A stretch of 64,000 nucleotides of DNA from Streptomyces adustus (lineage in GTDB: Bacteria > Actinomycetota > Actinomycetes > Streptomycetales > Streptomycetaceae). The stretch is from assembly GCF_009377175.1 (NCBI RefSeq), contig NZ_VJZD01000001.1, positions 62,001 through 126,000 of the forward strand, written 5' to 3'. Numbering within the stretch: position 1 is the stretch's first letter; every line of letters begins with the position of its first letter. Position numbers and translations under genes: made by a program. The notes under the pieces are model-generated. The model saw only the letters and a program-made list of their open reading frames with translations. It made no database searches and was not told the DNA's origin. Shown here in pieces: positions 1 to 7,806 of this stretch.

Positions 1-2
1 CT

Positions 3-254
3 TCCGCGGTCACCATCGCCCTCGCGGGCGTCTTCTTCAGCGCACCGGCCGCATCGGCGGCGACGGCACTGCCGTCCACCAACACCGCCCACCGCTGCGT
101 CCACCACACCACCGGGCAGTGCGGCTGGACACATCACCAGAAGCCGAAGGACAAGTACGAGACGGCGAAGTGCAAGGACGCCTCCGTCTCGTACTCCCGG
201 CACTCGCAGGGCACCTGCTCGCACCACAGCGGCGTCCGGTACTGGTTCAAGTAG
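3..254 (+). CDS. Secreted DUF3761 protein (5' end cut by window)
   Basis: The frame is open from base 3 to the TAG at 252-254. It begins inside a signal peptide (hydrophobic run ending in an AAASA-type cleavage region) and continues into a short Cys- and His-rich domain: a HRCVHHTTGQCGW stretch, then a second half with AKCKDAS and TCSHHSGVRYWF. The four cysteines and this spacing match the small exported DUF3761 proteins of Streptomyces. The function of the family is unknown; paired cysteines suggest disulfide bonds outside the cell. The start codon lies upstream of the window. Confidence 0.8.
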   Translation, partial: SAVTIALAGVFFSAPAASAATALPSTNTAHRCVHHTTGQCGWTHHQKPKDKYETAKCKDASVSYSRHSQGTCSHHSGVRYWFK

Positions 255-264
255 ACCCACCGCC

Positions 265-309
265 GAGCGGATGCGCCGCCTCCCACCCGGGAAGGCGGCG
301 CATCCGCTC
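265..309. terminator. Terminator hairpin after DUF3761 gene
   Basis: A perfect 16-bp inverted repeat (265-280 against 294-309, loop 13) begins 11 bases after the stop codon. It lacks a U-tract, as is usual in Streptomyces. Confidence 0.7.
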
Positions 310-473
310 ACCGCGGCGATCGAGACGGCCGTGGGCAAGGTCGTTCCACCTGGACGCCACACCCTGAGACAAGGGAGCGGCTCGCGACCTCGCAGGGCAG
401 GATCATGTCGGCGGGTGCCCCGGACCGGGTGCCCGGCCCTGTCCCGACCGCGAGATTCCCTGGGAGGAACGAC

Positions 474-1433
474 ATGCCGTTCCGTTGCGCCGTACTAGAC
501 GACTTCCAGAACGTGGCGACCTCGTACGCCGACTGGACGGTGCTGGGCGACCGCGTGGAAGTCGTCTCCTTCCCGAAGCACTTCACCGGCGAGGACGAAC
601 TCGCCGCGGCCCTCGCCGACTTCGACTGCGCGGTCACCCTGCGCGAACGGGTGCCGTTTCCGGCCACTTTGCTCGACCGCCTGCCCCGTCTGAGACTGCT
701 GATCGCCTCCGGCATGCGCAACTCGGTGATCGACTACGGGGCGGCGAAGGCCAACGGCGTCACCGTGTGCGGCACCGAGAGCTCCTCCGCCCCGCCGCTC
801 GAACTCACCTGGGCCCTGCTCCTCGGGCTCGCCCGCGGCATCGTCCAGGAGAACAACGCCCTGCGCGAGGGCGGCCCCTGGCAGTCCACCGTCGGAGCCG
901 ACCTGGCCGACCGCACCCTGGGACTGCTCGGCCTGGGAAAGATCGGCAGCCGGGTGGCCCAAGTGGGGCTCGCCTTCGGCATGGACGTCACCGCCTGGAG
1001 TCAACACCTCACCGCGGAGCGCGCCGAAGAAGTCGGCGTCCGTCTCGCCCCCTCCAAGGAGGAACTGCTCGCGAGCAGCGACTTCGTGTCCGTGCACCTC
1101 GCGCTGAGCGACCGCACCCGCGGTCTGCTCGGGGCCGCCGAACTCGCCCTGCTCCGGCCGACCGCCTATCTGGTCAACACCTCTCGGGCCGCGATCGTCG
1201 ACCAGGACGCACTGCTCGACGCGCTGCGCGAGGGCCGTATCGCCGGCGCGGGTGTCGATGTCTTCGACGTCGAACCGCTGCCCGCCGACCACCCGATGCG
1301 CACCGCGCCGCGCCTGCTCGCCACCCCGCATCTGGGCTACGTGTCCCGCGCCAACTACGAGCGCTACTACGGCCAGGCCGTGGAGAACATCCGGGCCTAC
1401 CTCGACGACGCCCCGGTCCGGGTCCTCGGCTGA
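474..1433 (+). CDS. D-2-hydroxyacid dehydrogenase
   Basis: The 319-residue protein starts at ATG 474 behind GGGAGG (461-466), preferred over the upstream in-frame ATG 405, which has no ribosome site. A Rossmann fingerprint GLLGLGKIGSRV lies near residue 152, followed by the family signature with the catalytic Arg (NTSRAAIVDQDAL), the Glu region and the catalytic His in ATPHLGY. These are the NAD-dependent 2-hydroxyacid dehydrogenase residues (formate, glycerate, phosphoglycerate and related enzymes). The sequence alone does not fix the substrate. It stands alone between two terminators, convergent with the bgl genes. Confidence 0.88.
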   Translation: MPFRCAVLDDFQNVATSYADWTVLGDRVEVVSFPKHFTGEDELAAALADFDCAVTLRERVPFPATLLDRLPRLRLLIASGMRNSVIDYGAAKANGVTVCGTESSSAPPLELTWALLLGLARGIVQENNALREGGPWQSTVGADLADRTLGLLGLGKIGSRVAQVGLAFGMDVTAWSQHLTAERAEEVGVRLAPSKEELLASSDFVSVHLALSDRTRGLLGAAELALLRPTAYLVNTSRAAIVDQDALLDALREGRIAGAGVDVFDVEPLPADHPMRTAPRLLATPHLGYVSRANYERYYGQAVENIRAYLDDAPVRVLG

Positions 1434-1442
1434 CGTGCCGAC

Positions 1443-1481
1443 GCGGGGTTCCGGCGGGCCGCCTGCCCGCCGGAACCCCGC
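1443..1481. terminator. Bidirectional terminator between convergent genes
   Basis: A perfect 17-bp inverted repeat (1443-1459 and 1465-1481, loop 5) sits in the 57-base gap between the dehydrogenase and the bglG stop, so it can serve both strands. Confidence 0.8.
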
Positions 1482-1490
1482 GACGCGGTC

Positions 1491-2360
1491 TCACGCGGCA
1501 GGGCTGTCGGCCTCCATGGTCATGCGGGCCACATGGAGTGCCAGGTAGGAGACCTCGTCCTCGCTCAGCCGACGCCCCAGACGCAGCTCGACGATCGTCG
1601 CCAACTGCTCCGCGGTGCGCGTCGCATCCGGGTAGTACTCGCGGATGCCCTTGCCGATCGTGGACTCCTGGCCCGTCAGCTGCTGACGCTGCTGGATCCG
1701 TACGAAGAGGTAGCGCACGTGGGTGACGAACCGCGCCACGTTCATCGACTCGTGGGAGACGTCCAGCCCGTACCGCTCCCGTAGGACGGCGAGCATCTGC
1801 TGGATGACCCCGGTCATCGTGTACGTGAACGACAGGTCTCCCGAGACGAATCCCGCGTTGACCAGGTGCAACGCGAGCGCGACCGCCTCGGAGGCGCCCA
1901 GTTTCGGCTCCACGCGCTCGTTGATGGCCCGCAGCAGGCGCTGTGCCTGGGCGTACTCGGTGGCGTACAGGGTCTGGACCTCGGCACGCAGTGGGTAGTC
2001 GATGGCGGTGCCTTGCCTGGCCCGTTCCAGCGCGCCGGCGACGTGGTCGGCGACGGCGATGGCGAGGGTGGGGCGAGTGGACTCGCGCCCCTCGATGCCG
2101 ACTTCGCTCAGGGCGCTCACGACGGCCTCGAGGACCTCCTCGCTGATGAGGGCGAGGGCCTCGCCGAGCCGGTCGGGGTCGTGGTGGTGGTCGTGTTCGG
2201 GACTGTCGGTGGGGACGAAGACGCGCTCGATCAGCGCGGAGTCGACGGGCTTGCCCTGCTGGGAGCTGAAGCCGATGCCACGCCCGGTGAGGATGACCGG
2301 CTGGCCCCTGTCGTCGCTCGCGAGGACCACGTTGTTGTTGAGGACACGCAGAGCCTTCAC
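1491..2360 (-). CDS. bglG: PRD-containing transcriptional antiterminator (BglG/LicT type)
   Basis: The 289-residue protein has an N-terminal co-antiterminator RNA-binding domain (about residues 1-55, starting MKALRVLNNNVVLA and including the GRGIGF motif) followed by two PTS regulation domains (about 65-170 and 175-285). Candidate phosphorylatable histidines are visible in DHVAGAL, ALHLVNAG, HVRYLF and ALHVARM. In the known LicT/BglG mechanism such a protein, controlled by PTS phosphorylation, binds a nascent RNA hairpin (RAT) and blocks a terminator. The gene follows its presumed target permease gene on the same strand, 103 bases downstream, and a matching RAT-terminator lies before that permease. 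Confidence 0.92.
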   Translation of the reverse strand: MKALRVLNNNVVLASDDRGQPVILTGRGIGFSSQQGKPVDSALIERVFVPTDSPEHDHHHDPDRLGEALALISEEVLEAVVSALSEVGIEGRESTRPTLAIAVADHVAGALERARQGTAIDYPLRAEVQTLYATEYAQAQRLLRAINERVEPKLGASEAVALALHLVNAGFVSGDLSFTYTMTGVIQQMLAVLRERYGLDVSHESMNVARFVTHVRYLFVRIQQRQQLTGQESTIGKGIREYYPDATRTAEQLATIVELRLGRRLSEDEVSYLALHVARMTMEADSPAA

Positions 2361-2407
2361 CGCAGGCCCTCCCTTCTGTCCGACTCCATCCTCCCCCGAA
2401 CCGACAA

Positions 2408-2446
2408 GGCGCGCGCACGCCTCCCGTGAGGGGGCATGCGCGCGCC
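2408..2446. terminator. Strong hairpin between bglF and bglG
   Basis: A 10-bp inverted repeat (2408-2417 and 2437-2446) extends inward with GCCTCCC/GGGGGC pairing to give an almost continuous stem with a very small loop. It lies between bglF and bglG and may attenuate transcription of the regulator relative to the permease, or act as an mRNA stabiliser. Confidence 0.6.
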
Positions 2447-2463
2447 GCGTCGCTGGCGGGTGA

Positions 2464-4563
2464 TCACCGCCGCACGGTCACCACCCGGGCGCCGGCGGTG
2501 ACGTCCTGCCCGGTGTGCGGCACGACCGAGGCCATGTCCGCGGTGTTCAGGACGGTCATGAGGACGACCGTCGGGTGCCCCGCGGCGTGCACGGCGCCGA
2601 GGTCGACCTCGGCGAGAAGGTCACCGGCCGAGACCTGCTGGCCGGGCTCGACGCGGACGTCGAAGCCTTCGCCCTTCATCTTGACCGTGTCGATGCCGAT
2701 GTGGACGAGCACCTCGACACCGTCCGCGGTGCGGATTCCGAACGCGTGACCCGTGTTGGCGACGGTGATCAGCTCACCGTCGACCGGGGCGACGACGTGG
2801 CCGTGGGCCGGTTCGATGCCCACGCCCTCGCCGAGCGCGCGGGAGGCGAAGACCGGGTCCTCGACCCCGCCGAGCCCGATCACATGCCCCGAGACCGGCG
2901 CCGCGAGCTCGAGGCTCGCTCCGGCGGCATCCGGAGCAACCGGGCCGGCGGAGGCACCCACGGTGGCGAGCTGACGCTCGGCGGCCGCCGCGGGGGCGCC
3001 GACGGTGACGAGCTCGCGCTCCTCGGCCGGTGCGGCAGGGGCCGGAACCTCACCGCGAGCGGCGGCCTCGGCGGCGTCACGCTCGGCGTTGGCCTCGACG
3101 CGCTCTTCCTTGGTGCGGTAGTCGGAGAAGTACACGAGGGCCATCGAGGTGAAGAAGGCCACCGAGATCGCGATGATGTACTTGATCATCGGGTCGAAGA
3201 CCGGGATGGTCAGCAGGGAGGTGAAGGCGAAGGCGTTGGTGTTCACGCCACCCAGCAGACCGATGATCACACCGCCCACGAGGCAGCCGACCAGCATGCG
3301 CGGGTAGATCCTCTTGAAGCGCAGGTGGATGCCGTACAGCGAGGGCTCGGAGATACCGCCGAGCAGACCCGCGGCCAGGGCGCCGGTGGCGGTCTGACGC
3401 ATGTCCTTCTCACGGTGACGGATCGAGAGCAGCAGGACACCGGCGGTGGCGCCGAAGCAGGCGAAGTTCCACGTGCCCATGGGGCCCTGGATGAAGTCGT
3501 ACCCGAGGGTGTTGATGTTGACGAGCATCAGCGCGTTCAGCGGCCAGTGCAGACCCAGCGGCACCAGGAAGGGGTACAGCATCGGGATGACGATGGCGAA
3601 GACGATCGGGGCGTGGCCGTTCAGCCAGGACAGACCGGTGCCGAGACCGTTGCCGGCCCAGACGCCCATGGGGCCGATGAGGAAGGCGGTCAGCGGGATC
3701 ATGATCAGCATGCTGAAGAACGGCACGAAGACCATCTGGACGTTCTCGGGGAAGATCCGCTTCAGACCCTTGTAGACCAGGGCGAGCAGGGCGACCATCA
3801 GCAGCGGCACGAACACCTGGCCGCCGTAGTCGTTGAGCTGCATCGGCAGCCCGAAGACGTGCGCCACGGACTCCGAGGTGCCGAGCGTCGCGTTGGTGGT
3901 GGTGACGACGCCGGGGGTCTTGGAGCCGATCATGCCGGTGAAGTTCGGGGTCATCACCGCGGCCATCACGGTGGCGCCGACCCATGGGTCGATCTTCAAC
4001 TTCTTTGCCGCGTTGTAGGCGACCATGATCGGCAGGAAGTACAGCACCGAGCGCCACATCGCGTCGACGAAGACCCAGCTGGCGGACTTGTCCGCGGCGC
4101 GGAAGTCGACCAGGCCGAAGGCGTCCAGCATGGAGGCGATCGCGATGATCAGCGAGGCGCCGAGCAGCACGCCCAGGAGCGGACGGAACGAGTCCGAGAG
4201 GTACTCGAAGAAGCTGTCGAGCCAGGCGTAGCGGCCGCGGCCCTTGGCACGGATCTCGGCCTTGACGTCCGCGTCGGACTGCGGACGGGGGGCGGCGCCG
4301 CTCTTCATCGACGGCAGGTTCATGATGTCGGTGTAGACGCCGGCCACGGCACCGCCGATCACGATCTGGAAGCGGTCGCCGGACTGCGGCACAGTGCCCA
4401 TGACCCCGTCGAGGGCGTCGAGCGCGGCCTGGTCGACCTTCTTCCCGTCGTGGAGCTGGAAGCGAAGTCGCGTCGCGCAGTGCGTGAGGCTCTCGATGTT
4501 CTCGGGGCCGCCGACGCCGCGGAGGATCGACTCCGCCAGCGCAACGGGTGTGCGTGTGCTCAT
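2464..4563 (-). CDS. bglF: Beta-glucoside PTS permease, EIIBCA fusion
   Basis: The 699-residue three-domain PTS transporter has EIIB (about 1-90) with the phosphocysteine in THCATRLRF (Cys29), a membrane EIIC of about ten helices (roughly 110-480, including GGISEPSLYGI), an Ala/Glu-rich linker with near-repeated PA/ERELVTVGA segments, and EIIA (about 545-699) with HIGIDTVKM holding the phosphohistidine. The domain order matches BglF/BglP beta-glucoside permeases, which import and phosphorylate aryl-beta-glucosides or beta-glucose disaccharides. A phospho-beta-glucosidase is not found nearby. The long leader (4564-4772) with RAT and terminator, and the bglG gene downstream, indicate inducible antitermination. 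Start ATG 4563. Confidence 0.93.
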   Translation of the reverse strand: MSTRTPVALAESILRGVGGPENIESLTHCATRLRFQLHDGKKVDQAALDALDGVMGTVPQSGDRFQIVIGGAVAGVYTDIMNLPSMKSGAAPRPQSDADVKAEIRAKGRGRYAWLDSFFEYLSDSFRPLLGVLLGASLIIAIASMLDAFGLVDFRAADKSASWVFVDAMWRSVLYFLPIMVAYNAAKKLKIDPWVGATVMAAVMTPNFTGMIGSKTPGVVTTTNATLGTSESVAHVFGLPMQLNDYGGQVFVPLLMVALLALVYKGLKRIFPENVQMVFVPFFSMLIMIPLTAFLIGPMGVWAGNGLGTGLSWLNGHAPIVFAIVIPMLYPFLVPLGLHWPLNALMLVNINTLGYDFIQGPMGTWNFACFGATAGVLLLSIRHREKDMRQTATGALAAGLLGGISEPSLYGIHLRFKRIYPRMLVGCLVGGVIIGLLGGVNTNAFAFTSLLTIPVFDPMIKYIIAISVAFFTSMALVYFSDYRTKEERVEANAERDAAEAAARGEVPAPAAPAEERELVTVGAPAAAAERQLATVGASAGPVAPDAAGASLELAAPVSGHVIGLGGVEDPVFASRALGEGVGIEPAHGHVVAPVDGELITVANTGHAFGIRTADGVEVLVHIGIDTVKMKGEGFDVRVEPGQQVSAGDLLAEVDLGAVHAAGHPTVVLMTVLNTADMASVVPHTGQDVTAGARVVTVRR

Positions 4564-4637
4564 GGGTGCGTCCTAACATCCCTGGTTCTTGTGATCCTGC
4601 ATCGGACTTCGATCTCTCACGCCCGGACCGTGGCAGC

Positions 4638-4678
4638 AAAAAAGGCCTGGGTAGCGCACGCGGCGCCACCCAGGCCTT
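4638..4678 (-). terminator. Intrinsic leader terminator of bglF
   Basis: On the minus strand AAGGCCTGGGT (4678-4668) pairs perfectly with ACCCAGGCCTT and runs directly into six U residues (4643-4638). A canonical U-tract terminator is rare in this GC-rich window. It lies 75 bases before the bglF start, in the position of a conditional leader terminator. Confidence 0.9.
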
Positions 4679-4754
4679 GCCTCCCGTCGGACCGGCCCGC
4701 CGCCATCACCTCGCATGAGGTGACGACGATGGCGTCCATAGGGAGTAACAATCC
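4673..4754 (-). promoter_or_regulatory. Expanded RAT (LicT/BglG antiterminator target) in bglF leader
   Basis: The 5' half is GGATTGTTACTCCC (4754-4741) and the 3' half GGGAGGCAAGGCC (4685-4673), both minus strand. Pairing gives the layout of known bgl/lic RAT hairpins: GG/CC, internal loop A/GG, TTG/CAA, internal loop TTA/G, CTCCC/GGGAG. Known RATs have a tiny apical loop; here 55 bases are inserted (4740-4686) that fold as their own hairpin (CGCCAT, CACCTC against GAGGTG, ATGGCG). The last six bases of the RAT, AAGGCC, are also the first six of the terminator stem, so the two structures exclude each other. Confidence 0.82.
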
Positions 4755-4771
4755 TGCGATCGAGGTCGATC

Positions 4772-4784
4772 GATAACGACTATA
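4772..4784 (-). promoter_or_regulatory. Putative bglF promoter -10 region
   Basis: On the minus strand TATAGT (4784-4779) stands 24 bases before the RAT, an AT-rich island in GC-rich DNA. A start near 4772 would give a leader of about 209 bases containing RAT and terminator. The -35 match is poor. Confidence 0.45.
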
Positions 4785-4789
4785 GCAGG

Positions 4790-5053
4790 AACCCGGCGCC
4801 ATAGGAATAAACTCTTGCGGAACGGGGTAAAGGGTCGATCTCCGGATGGATCGGACCATCGGTGACGACGGGGACCTCTCCACGATGTCGATCCTGGATT
4901 CGCTCGCCGATCCGGTGTCGAGGACGGCAGGCCGCCCGGAGCGCGGCGCGCCTTCGGTGCCTGCTCCTGAAGCCGACACGCAGAGACATGGCCGACGGGG
5001 GCCGAAGCCATGAAGGCTCCCGGCCCGTCGGCCAAGTGGTTGCGTTGGGGGCT
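4790..5053. other. Intergenic stretch without a recognised gene
   Basis: Between the bglF promoter and the end of the next minus-strand gene no open frame has family similarity or a ribosome site. Nothing was recognised. Confidence 0.5.
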
Positions 5054-5362
5054 TCAGAACCTCGACGAGGTATCGAGCGGACCCCAGTTTCGCACGGCAC
5101 CGGACGGCGTGACTACCACCCGCCATCCCGCCCGCTCGTACAGGGCCCGCCCCTCCGGCGTCACGACGGGCACGCCTGCCGCGGCGCCCCGTCCGGCCGC
5201 GATGCCGACGAGCGTGCGCACCACCAGGCGCCCGGGACCGCGGCGCCGACGAGCGGGGTCCGGATCAGCAGGAAGCCGGTCGAACTCCGCCGACGGCAGC
5301 GGCATCCGCTTCTGGCCGATGCGCCGGATTCCCCTGACGACCATCGGTGTCAGTGGTGCCAC
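5054..5362 (-). CDS. Small hypothetical protein with acetyltransferase-like tail
   Basis: The 102-residue protein starts at GTG 5362, with AGGAG six bases upstream, which supports translation. It is Arg-rich, and the segment VTPEGRALYERAGWRVV resembles the last strand and helix of GNAT acetyltransferases, where GLALYERAGF is common. The acetyl-CoA loop and the rest of that fold are absent, so it may be the relic of a GNAT gene or an unrelated small protein. It diverges from the hypothetical gene at 5564. Confidence 0.5.
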   Translation of the reverse strand: MAPLTPMVVRGIRRIGQKRMPLPSAEFDRLPADPDPARRRRGPGRLVVRTLVGIAAGRGAAAGVPVVTPEGRALYERAGWRVVVTPSGAVRNWGPLDTSSRF

Positions 5363-5563
5363 ATAGGCTCCTCATGCCCGTCAGGCGCGATCGGACTGCC
5401 GACTTGCGCCCCGTGGGTGCTGGAGAGTACCTACCCATGACGCCCGACGAGCGCACACGCGTCCGTCGCGGCCCGGACCGCGGCATGTGGACCGGCTGCG
5501 CCTGCGCGGAGGGCGGTGTCGCCCCTGGAACGACCCCGTCAAGGCGAGGATCATGGTCCCGTG

Positions 5564-6223
5564 ATGAAGTGGACGAAGGAGACGCCTCCGGTCCGACGGT
5601 CCGAGCATGAGCCGGAACTCTCGGCCTACCAGCGGGCGATGCGCAACCGGCTTCTCGCGGCCCCGGTGGTACCCGCGCCCGAACCGTGGCGGCCCGTCTT
5701 CGCGTACGAGTACGGCGTCCCTGTCGGCGGACTGCTCGGAATCGGCTTCGCCACGGACCCCGGCACCGGCCACGATCTGGTGATGGTCGTCTCCCACGAC
5801 GGGCACGGTCTCTTCGACACCGTCACCGGCGAGAAGATCGCCAGGGACCGCGACCCTGCTCCCGAGGACAGCACGCCCGACGCGGTCGCCGATCTGTCCT
5901 GCCCCGGGCTGGGACCGATCGCCGGAAGCCGTGTACGCATCGCCGGGCTCTTCGGCGGCGGGCTGCACACCACCACCGAGGACGGCTGGACCCTGGAAGT
6001 CGTCACCCCGGCCTGGCCGAACGAGCGGATCCTGCTGTCGATCGACGGCGGGCTCCCGCATTCGGGTCCGCACGGAGAGCAGTGGTGGCACATCTTCCAC
6101 TCGAACCACTCCACATTCCGCGCAGCCGGCTTCTCCCCCTCCGGCCGGACGATCGCCGTGGCGACGAGCAGTGACCTCTCCCTGTGGACCCGCGGTACGG
6201 ACGACCGTCACACCGACGGCTGA
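5564..6223 (+). CDS. Hypothetical cytoplasmic protein, propeller-like
   Basis: The protein is about 219 residues from ATG 5564 (GTG 5561 directly before it is possible; AGG lies about 14 bases upstream). No catalytic motif is seen. It alternates hydrophobic strands with DG/GG turns and contains FSPSGRTIAVATSSDLSLWTRG, which resembles one WD40 or TolB blade (SPSGRxIAVA...xLW). A Trp/His-rich segment EQWWHIFHSNH precedes it. There is no signal peptide. The next gene follows after 41 bases, so the two may form an operon. Confidence 0.6.
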   Translation: MKWTKETPPVRRSEHEPELSAYQRAMRNRLLAAPVVPAPEPWRPVFAYEYGVPVGGLLGIGFATDPGTGHDLVMVVSHDGHGLFDTVTGEKIARDRDPAPEDSTPDAVADLSCPGLGPIAGSRVRIAGLFGGGLHTTTEDGWTLEVVTPAWPNERILLSIDGGLPHSGPHGEQWWHIFHSNHSTFRAAGFSPSGRTIAVATSSDLSLWTRGTDDRHTDG

Positions 6224-6264
6224 GACATGCCCGGATTCGGGTGGCAGAGCAGAAGGAGACGGAG

Positions 6265-6906
6265 TTGAGCGTCACAGGCGTGTGGATCGTCGGCGTGCTG
6301 TCCGAACAGGGGATACGGAATGCGCTGAACGCTCCGGTGCAGAACTCGACGTCGGCACCGGTGCACTGCGACGTGCCCGGGGAACTGGCCTGGTGGCGAA
6401 GCAAGGCGCAGGCGTCCCTGTTCACTCCGTCGACGAGATCTCCCGGGGCATGGAGCGCCGACGAGGACGCCCTCCGGCTGCGCGCGTTCTTCGCCGCCTG
6501 TCGCGACGACTCCGACCACGCGGAGGAGTTGCGTGACACGGTCATGGCCCAGTTTCCCCCCGATTTCGAGCAGGGCTTGTTCGTGGCCACGGCGCGCAAG
6601 GCCGACCCGTTCTCCGCCTTGGCCTACGCGCTGGGCCCCGATGCGACACTGCGGCTGCCGGGCCGCGTCGGGGACTTCCTTCTCGATGCCGAACAGGTCC
6701 GCGCTCAGCTACCCGCGGCCGAGGAGACCCTCGCCCTGACCGGAACCCCACGTCGTGACGTGATCGAACGAATCCACGCGTGGATGACCGGCCTGGGTGA
6801 CGATCCCGCCCACGACGCGGACGAACTTCTCGACGGCCCGCTCCGCGTTCTGCGCCATGCCGCCCGCACGGGCCAGGGAGCAGCCGGCCAGGTCCGCTGG
6901 TACTGA
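6265..6906 (+). CDS. Hypothetical protein
   Basis: The 213-residue protein starts at TTG 6265 behind AGAAGGAGA (6251-6259), the only well-placed ribosome site in this frame. It is acidic and mostly helical by eye, with no membrane segment and no motif I recognise; MTGLGDDPAHDADELLDGPLRVL near the C-terminus is the most helical part. It lies just downstream of the hypothetical gene ending at 6223, probably co-transcribed. No function is proposed. Confidence 0.6.
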   Translation: MSVTGVWIVGVLSEQGIRNALNAPVQNSTSAPVHCDVPGELAWWRSKAQASLFTPSTRSPGAWSADEDALRLRAFFAACRDDSDHAEELRDTVMAQFPPDFEQGLFVATARKADPFSALAYALGPDATLRLPGRVGDFLLDAEQVRAQLPAAEETLALTGTPRRDVIERIHAWMTGLGDDPAHDADELLDGPLRVLRHAARTGQGAAGQVRWY

Positions 6907-6963
6907 GAGACCTGTGCACGCGCTCTCCCCTCTCGCGCATACCGAGACCCGAGGTCGGCGTGA

Positions 6964-7635
6964 CCTGTTCAGTCGTCGGTCTCGGACGTCTTTCGGGGTA
7001 CCGGCCTCGGCGGGCCCGCGGGCGGCCGGGACGCCTATGTGAACTACGTCGTGCCCGGCGTCGTCCTGATGACCGTGGCGACCGCGGCCCAGGGCACGGC
7101 GATCTCGGTAGCCATCGATATGACCGAGGGCATCGTCGCCCGGTTCCGCACCATGGCCATCGCCCGGGTCTCGGTGCTCACCGGTCATGTGCTGGGCAGC
7201 CTGATCCAGACCCTGCTGAGTATCGCCGCCGTCGTCGGGGTCGCGCTGCTGGTGGGATTCGAGCCGGCCGCGGGCTTCGGCGAGTGGCTCGGCGCGATCG
7301 GCGTGCTCCTCTTGATCATCCTCGCGCTCACCTGGCTGTCGGTCGCACTGGCCATGGCGGCCAGGAGTGTCGCCACCGCGAGCAACTTGCTGACGCCGCT
7401 GATGGTCCTGCCCATGATGGGCAGCGGGTTCGTCCCCACCGACTCGATGCCGGGAGGGCTGAAATGGTTCGCCGAGTACCAGCCGTTCACTCCGTTCATC
7501 GAAACCCTGCGTGGGCTGCTGATGGGCACCCCGATCGGCAACCACGCCATCCTGACGATCGGTTGGTGCGCCCTGATCGCTTCGGGCGGCTATCCATGGG
7601 CCAAGAAGCTCTACAACCGCGAGCCCACCAAGTGA
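6964..7635 (+). pseudogene. ABC-2 type permease, N-terminally truncated remnant
   Basis: From about 7010 the frame encodes DAYVNYVVPGVVLMT, then TEGIVARFRTMAIARVSVLTGHVLGSL and four further membrane segments, the typical middle and C-terminal part of drug-exporting ABC-2 permeases (usual length 250-280 residues). The N-terminal cytoplasmic stretch and first helix are missing: the frame is closed by TGA at 6961, and the only possible starts (GTG 7039 or similar) have no ribosome site. No ATPase gene is adjacent. It was probably cut off by a deletion with its partner lost. Confidence 0.75.
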
Positions 7636-7806
7636 GCGGGCCGCGTTGTCGCGTGATCGTCTTTGAAGTCCCCGGCACGGCCCGTCCGGCCCGACCGGCG
7701 CACCCCTCGCCCCGGGAATAGCACCGTCCAGGCGCACGTTGCGGACGTCCGAGCGAGCAAAACGATCACGGTGACCGACGGCTGCGGTCCGACAGTGGGG
7801 GGACGT

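Noticed and set aside
2515..4776. 753-codon open frame antisense to bglF
   Set aside because: It is the shadow of a GC-rich gene: His/Asp/Gly/Val-rich repetitive composition, no domain, while the other strand encodes a full PTS permease.
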